Source: JAFDZO01 sp038225955 (lineage in GTDB: Bacteria > Bacteroidota > Ignavibacteria > Tepidaquicellales > Tepidaquicellaceae). From it: a stretch of DNA of 34,773 bases. This document shows positions 1 to 8,477 of this stretch, piece after piece. Position numbers and translations under genes: made by a program. Each line of letters starts with the position of its first letter. Within the stretch, counting starts at the first letter, position 1. The notes under the pieces are model-generated. The model worked only from the letters and a program-made list of their open reading frames with translations. It did no database searches and was not told the origin of the DNA. The stretch covers positions 1 through 34,773 of the forward strand of contig JBBRQV010000014.1 in the NCBI GenBank assembly GCA_038225955.1, written 5' to 3'.

Positions 1-203
1 GAATTTTTGCAAAAATATAACGAATTGTTAGAGGCAAAACGCTAAGAAATTGGGAAAAATACTAATTATAGCTTCTAATTAATACTCTCTGAGGAAAAAT
101 TGTTCTAGGGTTGAAAAATTGGAAAGAAGGCAGGTCAATCAGATAACAATCTGTGAAAAGTATAGCAAATTAAGCTTTTACAGCAACTTAACCTGCAAAA
201 AAT

Positions 204-232
204 TTGACTTTTAAAGCTCAAAAATTTAAGTT
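204..232 (+). promoter_or_regulatory. putative promoter of tRNA-Arg
   Basis: TTGACT at 204-209 and TAAGTT at 227-232 are separated by 17 bp and end 14 bp before the mature tRNA start. This is a reasonable housekeeping-type promoter layout, but the -10 box is a weak match and the region is very AT-rich, so chance is possible. I see no gene in bases 1-203. Confidence 0.35.
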
Positions 233-246
233 AAATTAAAGTTTCT

Positions 247-318
247 GCCCTTATAGGCTAATGGATAAACCTTCTGACTACGAATCAGACATTAGAGGTT
301 CGAATCCTCTTGAGGGCA
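247..318 (+). tRNA. tRNA-Arg(ACG)
   Basis: A full cloverleaf can be folded by eye. The acceptor stem is GCCCTTA (247-253) with TGAGGGC (311-317). The D arm begins GGCT. The anticodon stem TCTGA/TCAGA closes the loop CTACGAA, giving anticodon ACG, which decodes CGU and, after deamination to inosine, CGC and CGA. The variable loop is 4 nt and the T arm is AGAGG-TTCGAAT-CCTCT. The discriminator is A318. The following bases are CTA, so CCA is not encoded and must be added after transcription. One D-stem pair is mismatched, which tRNAs tolerate. Confidence 0.93.
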
Positions 319-485
319 CTAACTTACCAACATATAACTGCTTTATTTTTACCTGTTATAAAAAATCCCCTAATCAACAAATCCCATTCCAAAGTTTCAA
401 AATTAATTTTTTTTTTATGATGTAAATCATACAAAAATTTTGAAAATCTATCTAAATTTGTAATAGAGAATTTAACCAATTGATT

Positions 486-638
486 ATGAACAAAAGCGTC
501 ATACATCACAAAGCGGATTCACTCTTTCTTGTGAACGATGTGAATTCAGATAACAAAGAAGTTCCTGTATCAGCACTTGATATAAGGGGAAACATTTATT
601 GGGTAAAATTGCCCTATAATAATACCAATACTTTCTAA
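486..638 (+). CDS. small hypothetical protein (50 aa), doubtful
   Basis: An open frame of 50 codons from ATG 486 to TAA 636-638 begins MNKSVIHHKADS and ends PYNNTNTF. It lies in the gap between the tRNA and the DUF2202 gene and ends 18 bp before that gene's start. No signal peptide, membrane segment or known motif is visible, and there is no Shine-Dalgarno sequence. A TAAATTTG box at 453-460 matches the Bacteroidota -7 element, but no TTG sits at the expected distance upstream. It could be a genuine small protein, the remnant of a longer gene, or chance. Confidence 0.25.
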   Translation: MNKSVIHHKADSLFLVNDVNSDNKEVPVSALDIRGNIYWVKLPYNNTNTF

Positions 639-656
639 TCCGGAACCGGAGGTTTT

Positions 657-1151
657 ATGAAAACCTTAACTAAATATTTTCTATTAGCAATCTTTTTATT
701 TGTAGTATTCACACCGTTCAACTCTCTTGGAGCAAAATCAAATTACAATTACGGCAATAATCTAACTCCTGAAGAATTGGGATACCTTAATGCAGCCTAT
801 AAAGATGAATGCAAAGATCAATACTTTTTTAAAAAAGCGATTGAAAAATTTCCTGATGCAAGTGGGTTTATAAAAATTATGAACTCAGAGCAAAACCATG
901 TAACAACTCTTGAAGGAGTTTTCAATAAATATGAGATTGAAATTCCAAAGAATTTAGATTTCAGTGATATTGTAATTCCAACTGCATTGGATAATGCCTG
1001 CGCAATGGGTTTGAAATTTGAGAAGGAAAACGTAGATATGTATCAAAATTTTTTGAAGACTGTTACAAATAATTATCTTAAAACTGTCTTCGAAGACTTG
1101 CGTGATATTACAATTAATAGGAATATCCCTGCTGTAGAAAAATGTAAGTAA
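657..1151 (+). CDS. secreted DUF2202-family ferritin-like protein
   Basis: A 164-aa protein with an N-terminal signal peptide (hydrophobic core about residues 8-20, likely cleaved near LGA-KS). The mature part matches the DUF2202 ferritin-like four-helix family: LTPEE at about 36-40, an acidic helix with E51, the SEQNH motif at 77-81 (E78, H81) and a third helix containing FEKENVD at about 121-127. In this family the carboxylates and histidines are thought to bind a metal pair. The usual C-terminal metal-ligand helix looks degraded here (RDITINRN), so metal binding is uncertain. The start is well supported: GGAGG at 648-652 lies 4 nt before the ATG. A strong terminator follows, so it is probably monocistronic. 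Physiological role unknown. Confidence 0.82.
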   Translation: MKTLTKYFLLAIFLFVVFTPFNSLGAKSNYNYGNNLTPEELGYLNAAYKDECKDQYFFKKAIEKFPDASGFIKIMNSEQNHVTTLEGVFNKYEIEIPKNLDFSDIVIPTALDNACAMGLKFEKENVDMYQNFLKTVTNNYLKTVFEDLRDITINRNIPAVEKCK

Positions 1152-1190
1152 GTACTAATAAAGATTTAATTTTATAAGTAAAATTAGCAA

Positions 1191-1221
1191 GGCTGCTGAA
1201 TATTTTCAGCGGCCTTTTTTT
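1191..1221 (+). terminator. rho-independent terminator after the DUF2202 gene
   Basis: A 10-bp stem GGCTGCTGAA/TTCAGCGGCC (one G-T pair) with loop TATT is followed immediately by seven T. It lies 40 bp downstream of the DUF2202 stop codon and separates that gene from the histidine-kinase operon. Confidence 0.9.
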
Positions 1222-1313
1222 GTAAAAAAAATGAACCTTTTCCGATAAACTAAGTTAAAATTTAATCATTTAAAACATATCATAAAAACATTATAATTAA
1301 TCAACTAGTATAT

Positions 1314-1784
1314 ATGTCCCGAAATCCTCTTTTTGTCTTAATCCCGATTCTGTTTTCTTTATTTCTTTTTAATAGTGCTTCAGCGCAAGATGGCTGGTGG
1401 AAAGAAAAGAAATACAAAGACGACTTTACTCGTCAGAAGTTTGCGCTATGCAAAAAAACTTTTAAAGATATTGGCGCGGGACTAAGCTACAGGCAGGTTT
1501 CAGGTGTAAGCAGATATTTTGATGAACAGGTATATCTTAACATTATCAGTAATGAAAAAGGTTATTATAGTTCTTCTCAGGCGGAGTTGATTTTAACCGA
1601 CTTCATAGATTACTTTAAAGTTACTGCTTTTAATTTCAAACGCTCGACACGCTATAACACTTATGCATTTGCTATGGGAAAATATAAATATACCATTAAC
1701 GGAAATAAAAACGAATTAGAAGTCTCCATCTCTTTAAAATTTTATAATGATGAATGGTTTATTGATCAAATAATGATAAACTGA
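1314..1784 (+). CDS. secreted DUF4783-family protein
   Basis: A 156-aa exported protein. The signal peptide covers about residues 1-25 (hydrophobic FVLIPILFSLFLF, then SASA before QDGW). The mature region has the pattern of the Bacteroidota DUF4783 family, an NTF2-like small alpha+beta fold: a helix leading to VSRYFDEQVYLNI, then YSSSQAELILTDF, then beta strands ending EWFIDQIMIN. The family has no established biochemical role. The gene is 10 bp upstream of the giant histidine kinase, with no terminator between them, so it is probably the first gene of that operon. It might act as a periplasmic accessory of the kinase, but that is inference from position only. No SD is visible at the chosen ATG. 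Confidence 0.75.
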   Translation: MSRNPLFVLIPILFSLFLFNSASAQDGWWKEKKYKDDFTRQKFALCKKTFKDIGAGLSYRQVSGVSRYFDEQVYLNIISNEKGYYSSSQAELILTDFIDYFKVTAFNFKRSTRYNTYAFAMGKYKYTINGNKNELEVSISLKFYNDEWFIDQIMIN

Positions 1785-1794
1785 TAACATTTAT

Positions 1795-4700
1795 GTGATG
1801 CTTACAAAACTTTCACAGATTAATACTGCTCTTAATAATAAATTTGGAAGGCGATTAAAATTTTTAATTTTAATCGCTTTTTTACTTTTATTCTGGAACC
1901 TAGCATCCAATCTTACATTTAAAATTATTCTTTCCTCAAATAGAGATAATGCTAAGGTCTTAGCCGAAAAAGATAATGATAAAATAAATTATATACTTAA
2001 TTTCTATAATACGCTTTCATCCGAAACTGTAACAGAAGCCCGAGAAATTTCTTCCAATAAAGAAATAAGGAAAAATCTTCAGTCAGGTGAAAATAAAAAA
2101 GTATTCGAAGAGTTTCTAAAAAAAATCACGACTTCAGATTATCAGGCAGAAATATATAACAGGAAATTAGAGCTTGTAGCATTTGAGGGGCGTGAAATCT
2201 CACCTAAAACTCTTAGTCTGCAAAAGGCTTTATCGGGCAAAAATTTTTCTGTCGTGAAAGAAATGAGTTTTAATACTTACCTTATTGTTTACATGCCCGT
2301 GCGTGACGCAGTGGATACAAATTCTATCATTGGTGTTTCGGTTACTGCAAAACTACTTGATACAAAATTTCAAATTAAAAATAAATTTATTTCATATAAA
2401 GGGCTTTCAAGTGAAGTAGAAAGTAAATTTAAAGTTTCTCCGGTAATTATTCCTGCAGATGAAATCTCAGGGATTTTTAATCCGGACTCGCTGAAATCAC
2501 CGGTAGTATCCGATATAAAAGGGCTCGATGGCAATACTATTGGAAAAATTTCATTGCCTCGATATAACAGTGACAATTATACTTCAGATATAAACTCGCT
2601 TAATGATAAAATTAATTCTCTGACAATTTTTTTACTTTCATTAATTATTCTTTTTATCATCCTTGAACTGCTGCATAAAGTAAATTCAATTTGGGTAAAA
2701 TCTTCAGTTGTTTTGGCGCTTTTAATCCTAATAAGATTACTGTGGCTTAATATAGGATTTCCTTCAGTACTTCTTGACAGTGATTTATTCTCCCCATCGT
2801 ATTATGCTTCAACATTTGGAAAAGGAATTGTAAAGTCCGCAGGAGATTTACTTTTAAGCTCAATACTCATTTTTATCTGGGCACTATACGTCTTTAAGAA
2901 AACTATTACCTACTATAAAAATAACGGTAAGGAATCTGAAAGTTTAGTGGTACTTTATCTGAAATTTTTCCTTCAGATTATTTTTTTCTTTGGAATAGTA
3001 TATACACTTGGCATTGTTGTGCAAAGCGTTGTGTTTGATTCTAACCTAAAATTTCTTGATAAGACAAGTCTCATTCCTGATACAGGATTAATTTTTATTC
3101 TAACATCAATATTTCTTTGCGGTATAACAGCATTTATTTTTCTAACCATATTTGTTGTTAATGAGTTTTACTCGGCTGTTAAGCTCAATTTAATTAAAAA
3201 TAGATTCATAAAAAAATATTTTTTCGTTCTTCTGTTCGTTGTATTTGCTCTTATAAGTCAGTTGATAGAAGGAATATTTAATGACTTTCCTGTAAATTAC
3301 ACTCAAAGACTTATTATAATTTCATCAATATTTCTTTTCTCCTATTTCTTAAGCAGGAATATTATTCTAAAAAGAGATTTTAGAATTTTTTCTTATGCGA
3401 ATATTTCACTTCTTGTTCTCATAAGCTTGATTTCAATTCCTTATATACTTTTAGATAAACTTACAGCGCAGGAAACAAAATTTGTTGAATTGATTGGAAA
3501 TAAACTTGCTGAAGATGATAATGATAAAATACTTTTCTTAGTGACATCAGAATTAAACAAAATTGTTGAAAACAAAAACGTTGAAGACTTACTAAGCAGT
3601 AAGAGCAACTCATCCAACCTTGCTTTTACTCTGTGGGCAGACAGTAAATTGAGCTCAGAGAATTTTAATTCATCAGTAATTTTACTCGATACAAGTTATA
3701 ACTTAGTAAGCGATTTCAACATTAATTATAACAGTCTCAATGTAGATTCAATTATATCTTTTGTTAAGAAATCTTCAAGAGTATCTAAATTTAACAACTC
3801 GGTTGTAAAAGCGGATACTGTTAGTAACCTCGATAGTTTGTATGGAGATGAACCTGATTATAACGGAGCAACACTTGAAGAGTTTGTCCGTTCATCTGAA
3901 GATGATTCATCTAAAATAAAAAATAAATTCTCGGTTTATAAAAATACAGAAGATAAATTTTATTCGGGAATCGTGACGCTGGAAAAAATAGATTTGCGAA
4001 ATACTGAGTTTGCTAAAAAAACAGGTTATGCAGTTGTTACAGTACAGTACGAACCGAAGAATCTGCTTGTACAATCTTCGTTTCAGATATTTAAAAATTA
4101 TACGAAAGATAATCTATTTGACAAACTGATTTCTACACCTGTAATTACAGAATACATAGACGATGAATTTGTCAGCTCAACCGATCCTGAAATTTCAAAA
4201 GGAAATACAAAATCAATCGAGAGCTTCAAAGACTTTGTAAAGAATAAAGAAAATAAATCCGGATGGCGTTACGAGACATTCAACAATGAAAAATACAGAA
4301 CGTTTTATATACTTATAAATACACCTGATGCCTATGAAAAAATTTATTCAATCAGTATAAAAAGAAACGATGCTTACCTAATATTATTTTTCTATCTGAA
4401 GTTTGTTTTGTTTATTGTAATGATATATGGACTCATTAGCTTTCTTTATTTTCTTTACTATTTCGCTTCGCAAAATCTTATTGTGTTCAATTTCCGCGAG
4501 AAGCTTCTTACATCTTTTATTGTTGTGTCAGTAATTCCAATTATTCTTCTGGCAATTTACACTCGAAGTTATATAAAAAATAAATATGACATTTCATTTC
4601 AGAACCAGATTAAGTCTGATTTAAATTTAATTGCTGAGAGCTTTAAAAACAATAATCAGGCATTTATCATGGGGAAAGTACCTGATAGCCTGAAGCAAAA

Positions 4701-5940
4701 AGAAAAAAATGATTTAAACAAAAATCTCACACGCTCTGACAAAAATTTTAATTTGTATTCGGGCCTGAAACTGTTCTCCACCACTAACGAAGAGCTCTTT
4801 AAATCGGACTTATTGGATAACCGAATTGACGGCGGCGCATACTACAATCTGAACTATGAAAAGAAAGATATTTTTTTTAAAAATCTGGACTTGCCGGGAT
4901 TTTCTTTTTTTGCGGGATATACACCTATACTCGACAAAAATAATAATGTAAGAGCTATAATATCTTCTCAGACTGTTTACAGACAAACGGAAATTAATGG
5001 GGAGCTCACGGAGTCACTGACTTTTATATTTGGTATATATATTATAGTGATTATAATTCTTCTGCTTTTTATTACATTCTTTGTTGAAAGAATTACAAGA
5101 CCAATTTCAATTTTGCAAATGGCAACTGATAAACTTTCGCGAGGTGAAAGCAACATTGAAATAAAGCTCGACAGAAAAGACGAGTTTGGAAGCCTTGTTG
5201 ATTCGTTCAACAGAATGACTCGAGAACTTGAATCTTCAAAGGAAAAGCTAAAAAAAGCAGAACGCGAAGCAGCATGGAGAGATATTGCGAGAAGAGTTGC
5301 ACATGAAATAAAAAACCCGCTAACTCCAATGAAACTCTCAATTCAGTATTTGTATGATTCATATCTCAGGAAAAAAGATTCCGCTGAATTTGAAAATGCG
5401 CTCACTAAGACGAAAGATATAATGTTAAATGAAATTGACAAGCTTAATAAAATTGCAACGGAGTTTTCTAATTTTGCTAAACTCCCTCAAAGGAAATATG
5501 AACAAGTAATTATAAATGATATTATTAATGATGTGATTTCACTTTACGAAAAGTATCCGGGGATAAAGTTTGATATTTTATTGAAGGAAAATCTCGGCGG
5601 AATAACAGCAGACAAGCAGGAAGTAAATCGGGTATTCCAGAACATAATAAAAAATTCATTGCAGGCAATTGATGATGAAGGAGTAATAAAAATCTGTACA
5701 TCTGAAGATAATAATTTTGTTCATGTTGAAATCAAGGATACAGGGGAGGGTATGGACAGCGAGACAATTAAAAAATTGTTTGAGCCAAACTTCTCTACTA
5801 AATCCTCCGGTATGGGGTTAGGCTTATCCATTACGAAAAAATCTCTGGATAATATGAAAGCGCGAATACATTATGAAAGCGAAAAGGGCAGCGGAACAAA
5901 AGTTATAATTAATTTTTCAAAAAAATTCACGGGGAATTGA
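1795..5940 (+). CDS. giant multi-TM NtrY-like sensor histidine kinase
   Basis: A 1381-aa membrane kinase. By eye the order is: TM near 20-45; extracytoplasmic region to about 270; a cluster of roughly eight TM segments (about 273-552); a second large extracytoplasmic region (about 555-858); TM about 861-889; TM about 905-922; a further sensor loop; TM about 1076-1097; HAMP about 1098-1150; and a HisKA domain with H-box RVAHEIKNPLTPMKLS, where H1170 is the phosphoacceptor. The HATPase domain has the N-box NIIKNSLQAID (N1283, N1287), the G1 box DTGEGM (D1315) and the G2 box GMGLGLS. The PLTPMKLSIQ wording resembles NtrY-type kinases. Length is roughly twice a usual NtrY. No response regulator is adjacent. 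Translation may start at GTG 1795 or ATG 1798; neither has an SD. It overlaps nothing and abuts the next gene directly. Confidence 0.9.
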   Translation: MMLTKLSQINTALNNKFGRRLKFLILIAFLLLFWNLASNLTFKIILSSNRDNAKVLAEKDNDKINYILNFYNTLSSETVTEAREISSNKEIRKNLQSGENKKVFEEFLKKITTSDYQAEIYNRKLELVAFEGREISPKTLSLQKALSGKNFSVVKEMSFNTYLIVYMPVRDAVDTNSIIGVSVTAKLLDTKFQIKNKFISYKGLSSEVESKFKVSPVIIPADEISGIFNPDSLKSPVVSDIKGLDGNTIGKISLPRYNSDNYTSDINSLNDKINSLTIFLLSLIILFIILELLHKVNSIWVKSSVVLALLILIRLLWLNIGFPSVLLDSDLFSPSYYASTFGKGIVKSAGDLLLSSILIFIWALYVFKKTITYYKNNGKESESLVVLYLKFFLQIIFFFGIVYTLGIVVQSVVFDSNLKFLDKTSLIPDTGLIFILTSIFLCGITAFIFLTIFVVNEFYSAVKLNLIKNRFIKKYFFVLLFVVFALISQLIEGIFNDFPVNYTQRLIIISSIFLFSYFLSRNIILKRDFRIFSYANISLLVLISLISIPYILLDKLTAQETKFVELIGNKLAEDDNDKILFLVTSELNKIVENKNVEDLLSSKSNSSNLAFTLWADSKLSSENFNSSVILLDTSYNLVSDFNINYNSLNVDSIISFVKKSSRVSKFNNSVVKADTVSNLDSLYGDEPDYNGATLEEFVRSSEDDSSKIKNKFSVYKNTEDKFYSGIVTLEKIDLRNTEFAKKTGYAVVTVQYEPKNLLVQSSFQIFKNYTKDNLFDKLISTPVITEYIDDEFVSSTDPEISKGNTKSIESFKDFVKNKENKSGWRYETFNNEKYRTFYILINTPDAYEKIYSISIKRNDAYLILFFYLKFVLFIVMIYGLISFLYFLYYFASQNLIVFNFREKLLTSFIVVSVIPIILLAIYTRSYIKNKYDISFQNQIKSDLNLIAESFKNNNQAFIMGKVPDSLKQKEKNDLNKNLTRSDKNFNLYSGLKLFSTTNEELFKSDLLDNRIDGGAYYNLNYEKKDIFFKNLDLPGFSFFAGYTPILDKNNNVRAIISSQTVYRQTEINGELTESLTFIFGIYIIVIIILLLFITFFVERITRPISILQMATDKLSRGESNIEIKLDRKDEFGSLVDSFNRMTRELESSKEKLKKAEREAAWRDIARRVAHEIKNPLTPMKLSIQYLYDSYLRKKDSAEFENALTKTKDIMLNEIDKLNKIATEFSNFAKLPQRKYEQVIINDIINDVISLYEKYPGIKFDILLKENLGGITADKQEVNRVFQNIIKNSLQAIDDEGVIKICTSEDNNFVHVEIKDTGEGMDSETIKKLFEPNFSTKSSGMGLGLSITKKSLDNMKARIHYESEKGSGTKVIINFSKKFTGN

Positions 5941-7344
5941 TTGAGTAGATTTATAAAAATATTTATAAAATTTTCTTTACTGTGTGTTTGGATTGTTACA
6001 TTCCATTCATGCGCAAACCAGCAGCCCCCATCAGGCGGGGAAGATGATAAAACTCCTCCGAAGATTATAAAAATGTCACCCGCTAATAACTCTATAAAGT
6101 TTTCAGGAAATTCCATTAAGTTTTTCTTCGATGAATATGTTAACAGAAGAAGCTTTGAAGAGTCTTTTAAAATTTCTCCACTGCCTAAAGGTCGCGCCAA
6201 GTTCGATTGGGGCTCAAAGGATGTTGAAGTAATTTTTGAAGAGGGATTTGAAAAAAATAAAACGTACTCAGTTGTAATTACAAAAGATTTCAGAGATGTT
6301 AATGGCGGGAACCAATTGAACTCACCAATTAACTTTGCTTTTTCCACAGGGGATAAGATTGATAAGGGGAGTATATCCGGAAAAATTTTTGCTAATAGTT
6401 TAGATAGAATGCTTGTTAGCTGCTACATTTTAAACTCTCAGAATGAAAATTTTGTGAAACCCGATACACTAAAACCTGATTATGTAACACAGCCTGATGA
6501 AAATGGGAATTATACTTTGCTTAATCTAGCCGAGGGTAAATATAGATTGTATGCTTTTAACGATGACGATAGAAATTCGTTATATAACAGAGATGTTGAA
6601 AAGATTGCAGTGCTTCCCTCAGATATAGTAGTAAAAGATTCAATCAGACAGTCAGGGAATAATTTTTTATTTAAAAATTTTGATGAAGATTTAAAATCAA
6701 AAGAATTTTACCAATCTCTTAAAACAGACTCTCTGAACATAATTTATTCATCATTGGAAAGTGGCGTATCGATTGTTCCGCTCGATTCACGTTTTTATTT
6801 TTATTTTAAAAACAGGAAAGTGAATAAACTTGATGTTGCGGACAATATGAAATTAACTGATTCAGCTTCAAATGCAAATTTAAAGCTTGCGTTCAACTGG
6901 TTGAATGATTCCCTGCTTCAGGTGTTCTCCCCTGAGAATTTAAAGCTGGGCAGAACTTATAAATTTAAATTAAGTACAGGCACTTTAAATCTTGAAAGAG
7001 TTTTTAAAACATCCGGTGAAAATCAGATAGGCAATGTTTCTGGCAATGTAAGCTTTAAAGGTTCATCTAAAGTTTTACCCGGAAGTATTATTATACAGGT
7101 GATAAAAAAATCAAATTCATTAATTCGCTATTCAATGAATTTGGAGCAGGCAGGCGTATTTAAGTTTGAAAATATTTTAGAAGGGGATTATATGCTTTTC
7201 GCATTTATAGATGCGAATAAATCGGGGAGTTATGATTACGGCAAATACTATCCATATGAGCCTTCAGAGCCATTCTTTTTATATGATAAGGATTTAAAAG
7301 TGAAAGGAATGTGGAATACGGATAATGTGCAGATTATCTTTTAG
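5941..7344 (+). CDS. Big_5 (Ig-like) domain lipoprotein
   Basis: A 467-aa protein starting with TTG immediately after the kinase stop codon; GGGGA at 5932-5936 may serve as its SD. The N-terminus has a hydrophobic segment ending FHSC (C24) followed by NQQPPSGGEDDKTPP. This is the usual layout of FCB-group Big_5/SbsA Ig-like lipoproteins (Cys, then PxGGxxDxxPP), although the lipobox itself is non-ideal. The Big_5 domain spans about 38-135 (from PPKIIKMSPANNS to NFAFSTGD). Carboxypeptidase-regulatory-like beta modules follow at about 140-225 and 365-450, with the GxYxLxxxxxGxYRLYAFNDxD pattern and FAFIDANKSGSYD near the end. Likely anchored in an envelope membrane; role unknown. Its 3' end overlaps the convergent holB gene by 11 bp. 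Confidence 0.8.
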   Translation: MSRFIKIFIKFSLLCVWIVTFHSCANQQPPSGGEDDKTPPKIIKMSPANNSIKFSGNSIKFFFDEYVNRRSFEESFKISPLPKGRAKFDWGSKDVEVIFEEGFEKNKTYSVVITKDFRDVNGGNQLNSPINFAFSTGDKIDKGSISGKIFANSLDRMLVSCYILNSQNENFVKPDTLKPDYVTQPDENGNYTLLNLAEGKYRLYAFNDDDRNSLYNRDVEKIAVLPSDIVVKDSIRQSGNNFLFKNFDEDLKSKEFYQSLKTDSLNIIYSSLESGVSIVPLDSRFYFYFKNRKVNKLDVADNMKLTDSASNANLKLAFNWLNDSLLQVFSPENLKLGRTYKFKLSTGTLNLERVFKTSGENQIGNVSGNVSFKGSSKVLPGSIIIQVIKKSNSLIRYSMNLEQAGVFKFENILEGDYMLFAFIDANKSGSYDYGKYYPYEPSEPFFLYDKDLKVKGMWNTDNVQIIF

Positions 7345-8473
7345 CTGCTACATCACCTGCAATAATAAGCTCTCTGATTTTTATAAATAAATTGAAAAGC
7401 ATTAGCTCCATATTCACATTGTAATCAATATCGTTAATGGAGTTCTCCAGTAAATTTATTATTTCAAAATAATCGCTGTTGTACCTTTGAGCAAATTTTG
7501 CAATGCTATCAAGCTCATCTTTATTTATCACAAGTTCGTCTGTCCCACTTCTTTTATAGAGCACATCTCTTATCCAAATCTGCATTAAAATTAAAAACTG
7601 TTTTACTCTTTCTTTGTCTTTTTTTCCCGTGATGAAATCAATATCAAATCCGGCTTTTATTGTGCTCATTGTCACAAGATTGCGTAATACCACCAAAACT
7701 TTCTTCCTCAGCTCATCATAGTTCCCATGAATTATGTTTTGCGCTTTCGATACACTTCCATCGGCAAGCTCTGCATAAAAATTTAACTCAGTCTCGGAAA
7801 AATCAGATTTAATTTTTTTAATGTACTGAACTAAATTTATTTTGCTTATGCTTTCAAAATGAATTTTCTGGCATCTTCCTATTATTGTGGGAAGAAGAGA
7901 GTTTAATCTTGATGTTGTTAAAATCAGAAGCGAATTTTTCGGAGGCTCTTCAAGTATTTTTAATAATGCATTTGCGCTTTGAGGATTCATATTATCGGCA
8001 TCTGAAATCAAAAAAACTTTCGTGCGGTTATCAGAGCCTGTAAGATATATTAAATCTTTTATTTCTCTTATAGAGCTTATCCGAATGAAATTAGCCTTCT
8101 CAAGTTTTATTTTGTGGTAGGGGTTTTTAGATTTCTCTTCTATCTCACTTAAGTAGCTTTCATAATCTGCTTTCTCAAGTGATTCCAGAACAGACCTCTC
8201 ATCATCATCTTTTCCGGTTGGCAAAGCTGTAATTAATTTTAACAGCATTGATTTCAGGCTTTGCACATCTTTACAGCTTTTGCATTTATCGCAAGAGCCT
8301 TTTTCAATATCAGGATTTTCACAGTTAAGATATTTTGCAATCTCAATTGCGGCAGCATCTTTACCAACACCAGATTTCCCATGGAATATATAGCTATGCG
8401 ATACTCTTCCGCTTGAAAGAATACTGCTTAGTATATTTTTAACCCGTTCTTGTCCTATTAAATTTGACCACAT
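7334..8473 (-). CDS. holB: DNA polymerase III clamp loader delta' subunit
   Basis: A 379-aa AAA+ protein of the clamp-loader family. The N-terminus MWSNLIGQERVKNIL is typical. Walker A is GKSGVGKD (32-39). A four-cysteine zinc module follows (C51, C61, C64, C67). The sensor region SDADNMNPQSANALLKILEEPP and the arginine-containing GRCQ motif (in place of the common SRC) match the delta'/gamma family. It is shorter than gamma/tau, lacks their C-terminal extension and starts with the delta'-like N-terminus, so delta' is the best call; within the replisome it would help load the sliding clamp. It lies 4 bp after the Omp85 gene (stop to start on the minus strand), so the two are probably cotranscribed. 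Its stop overlaps the convergent Big_5 lipoprotein gene. Confidence 0.88.
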   Translation of the reverse strand: MWSNLIGQERVKNILSSILSSGRVSHSYIFHGKSGVGKDAAAIEIAKYLNCENPDIEKGSCDKCKSCKDVQSLKSMLLKLITALPTGKDDDERSVLESLEKADYESYLSEIEEKSKNPYHKIKLEKANFIRISSIREIKDLIYLTGSDNRTKVFLISDADNMNPQSANALLKILEEPPKNSLLILTTSRLNSLLPTIIGRCQKIHFESISKINLVQYIKKIKSDFSETELNFYAELADGSVSKAQNIIHGNYDELRKKVLVVLRNLVTMSTIKAGFDIDFITGKKDKERVKQFLILMQIWIRDVLYKRSGTDELVINKDELDSIAKFAQRYNSDYFEIINLLENSINDIDYNVNMELMLFNLFIKIRELIIAGDVAAKR

Positions 8474-8477
8474 AATA

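Noticed and set aside
324..509. 61-aa minus-strand open frame after the tRNA
   Set aside because: Low-complexity AT-rich translation, no SD, no recognisable domain, and it overlaps the equally doubtful plus-strand small ORF.
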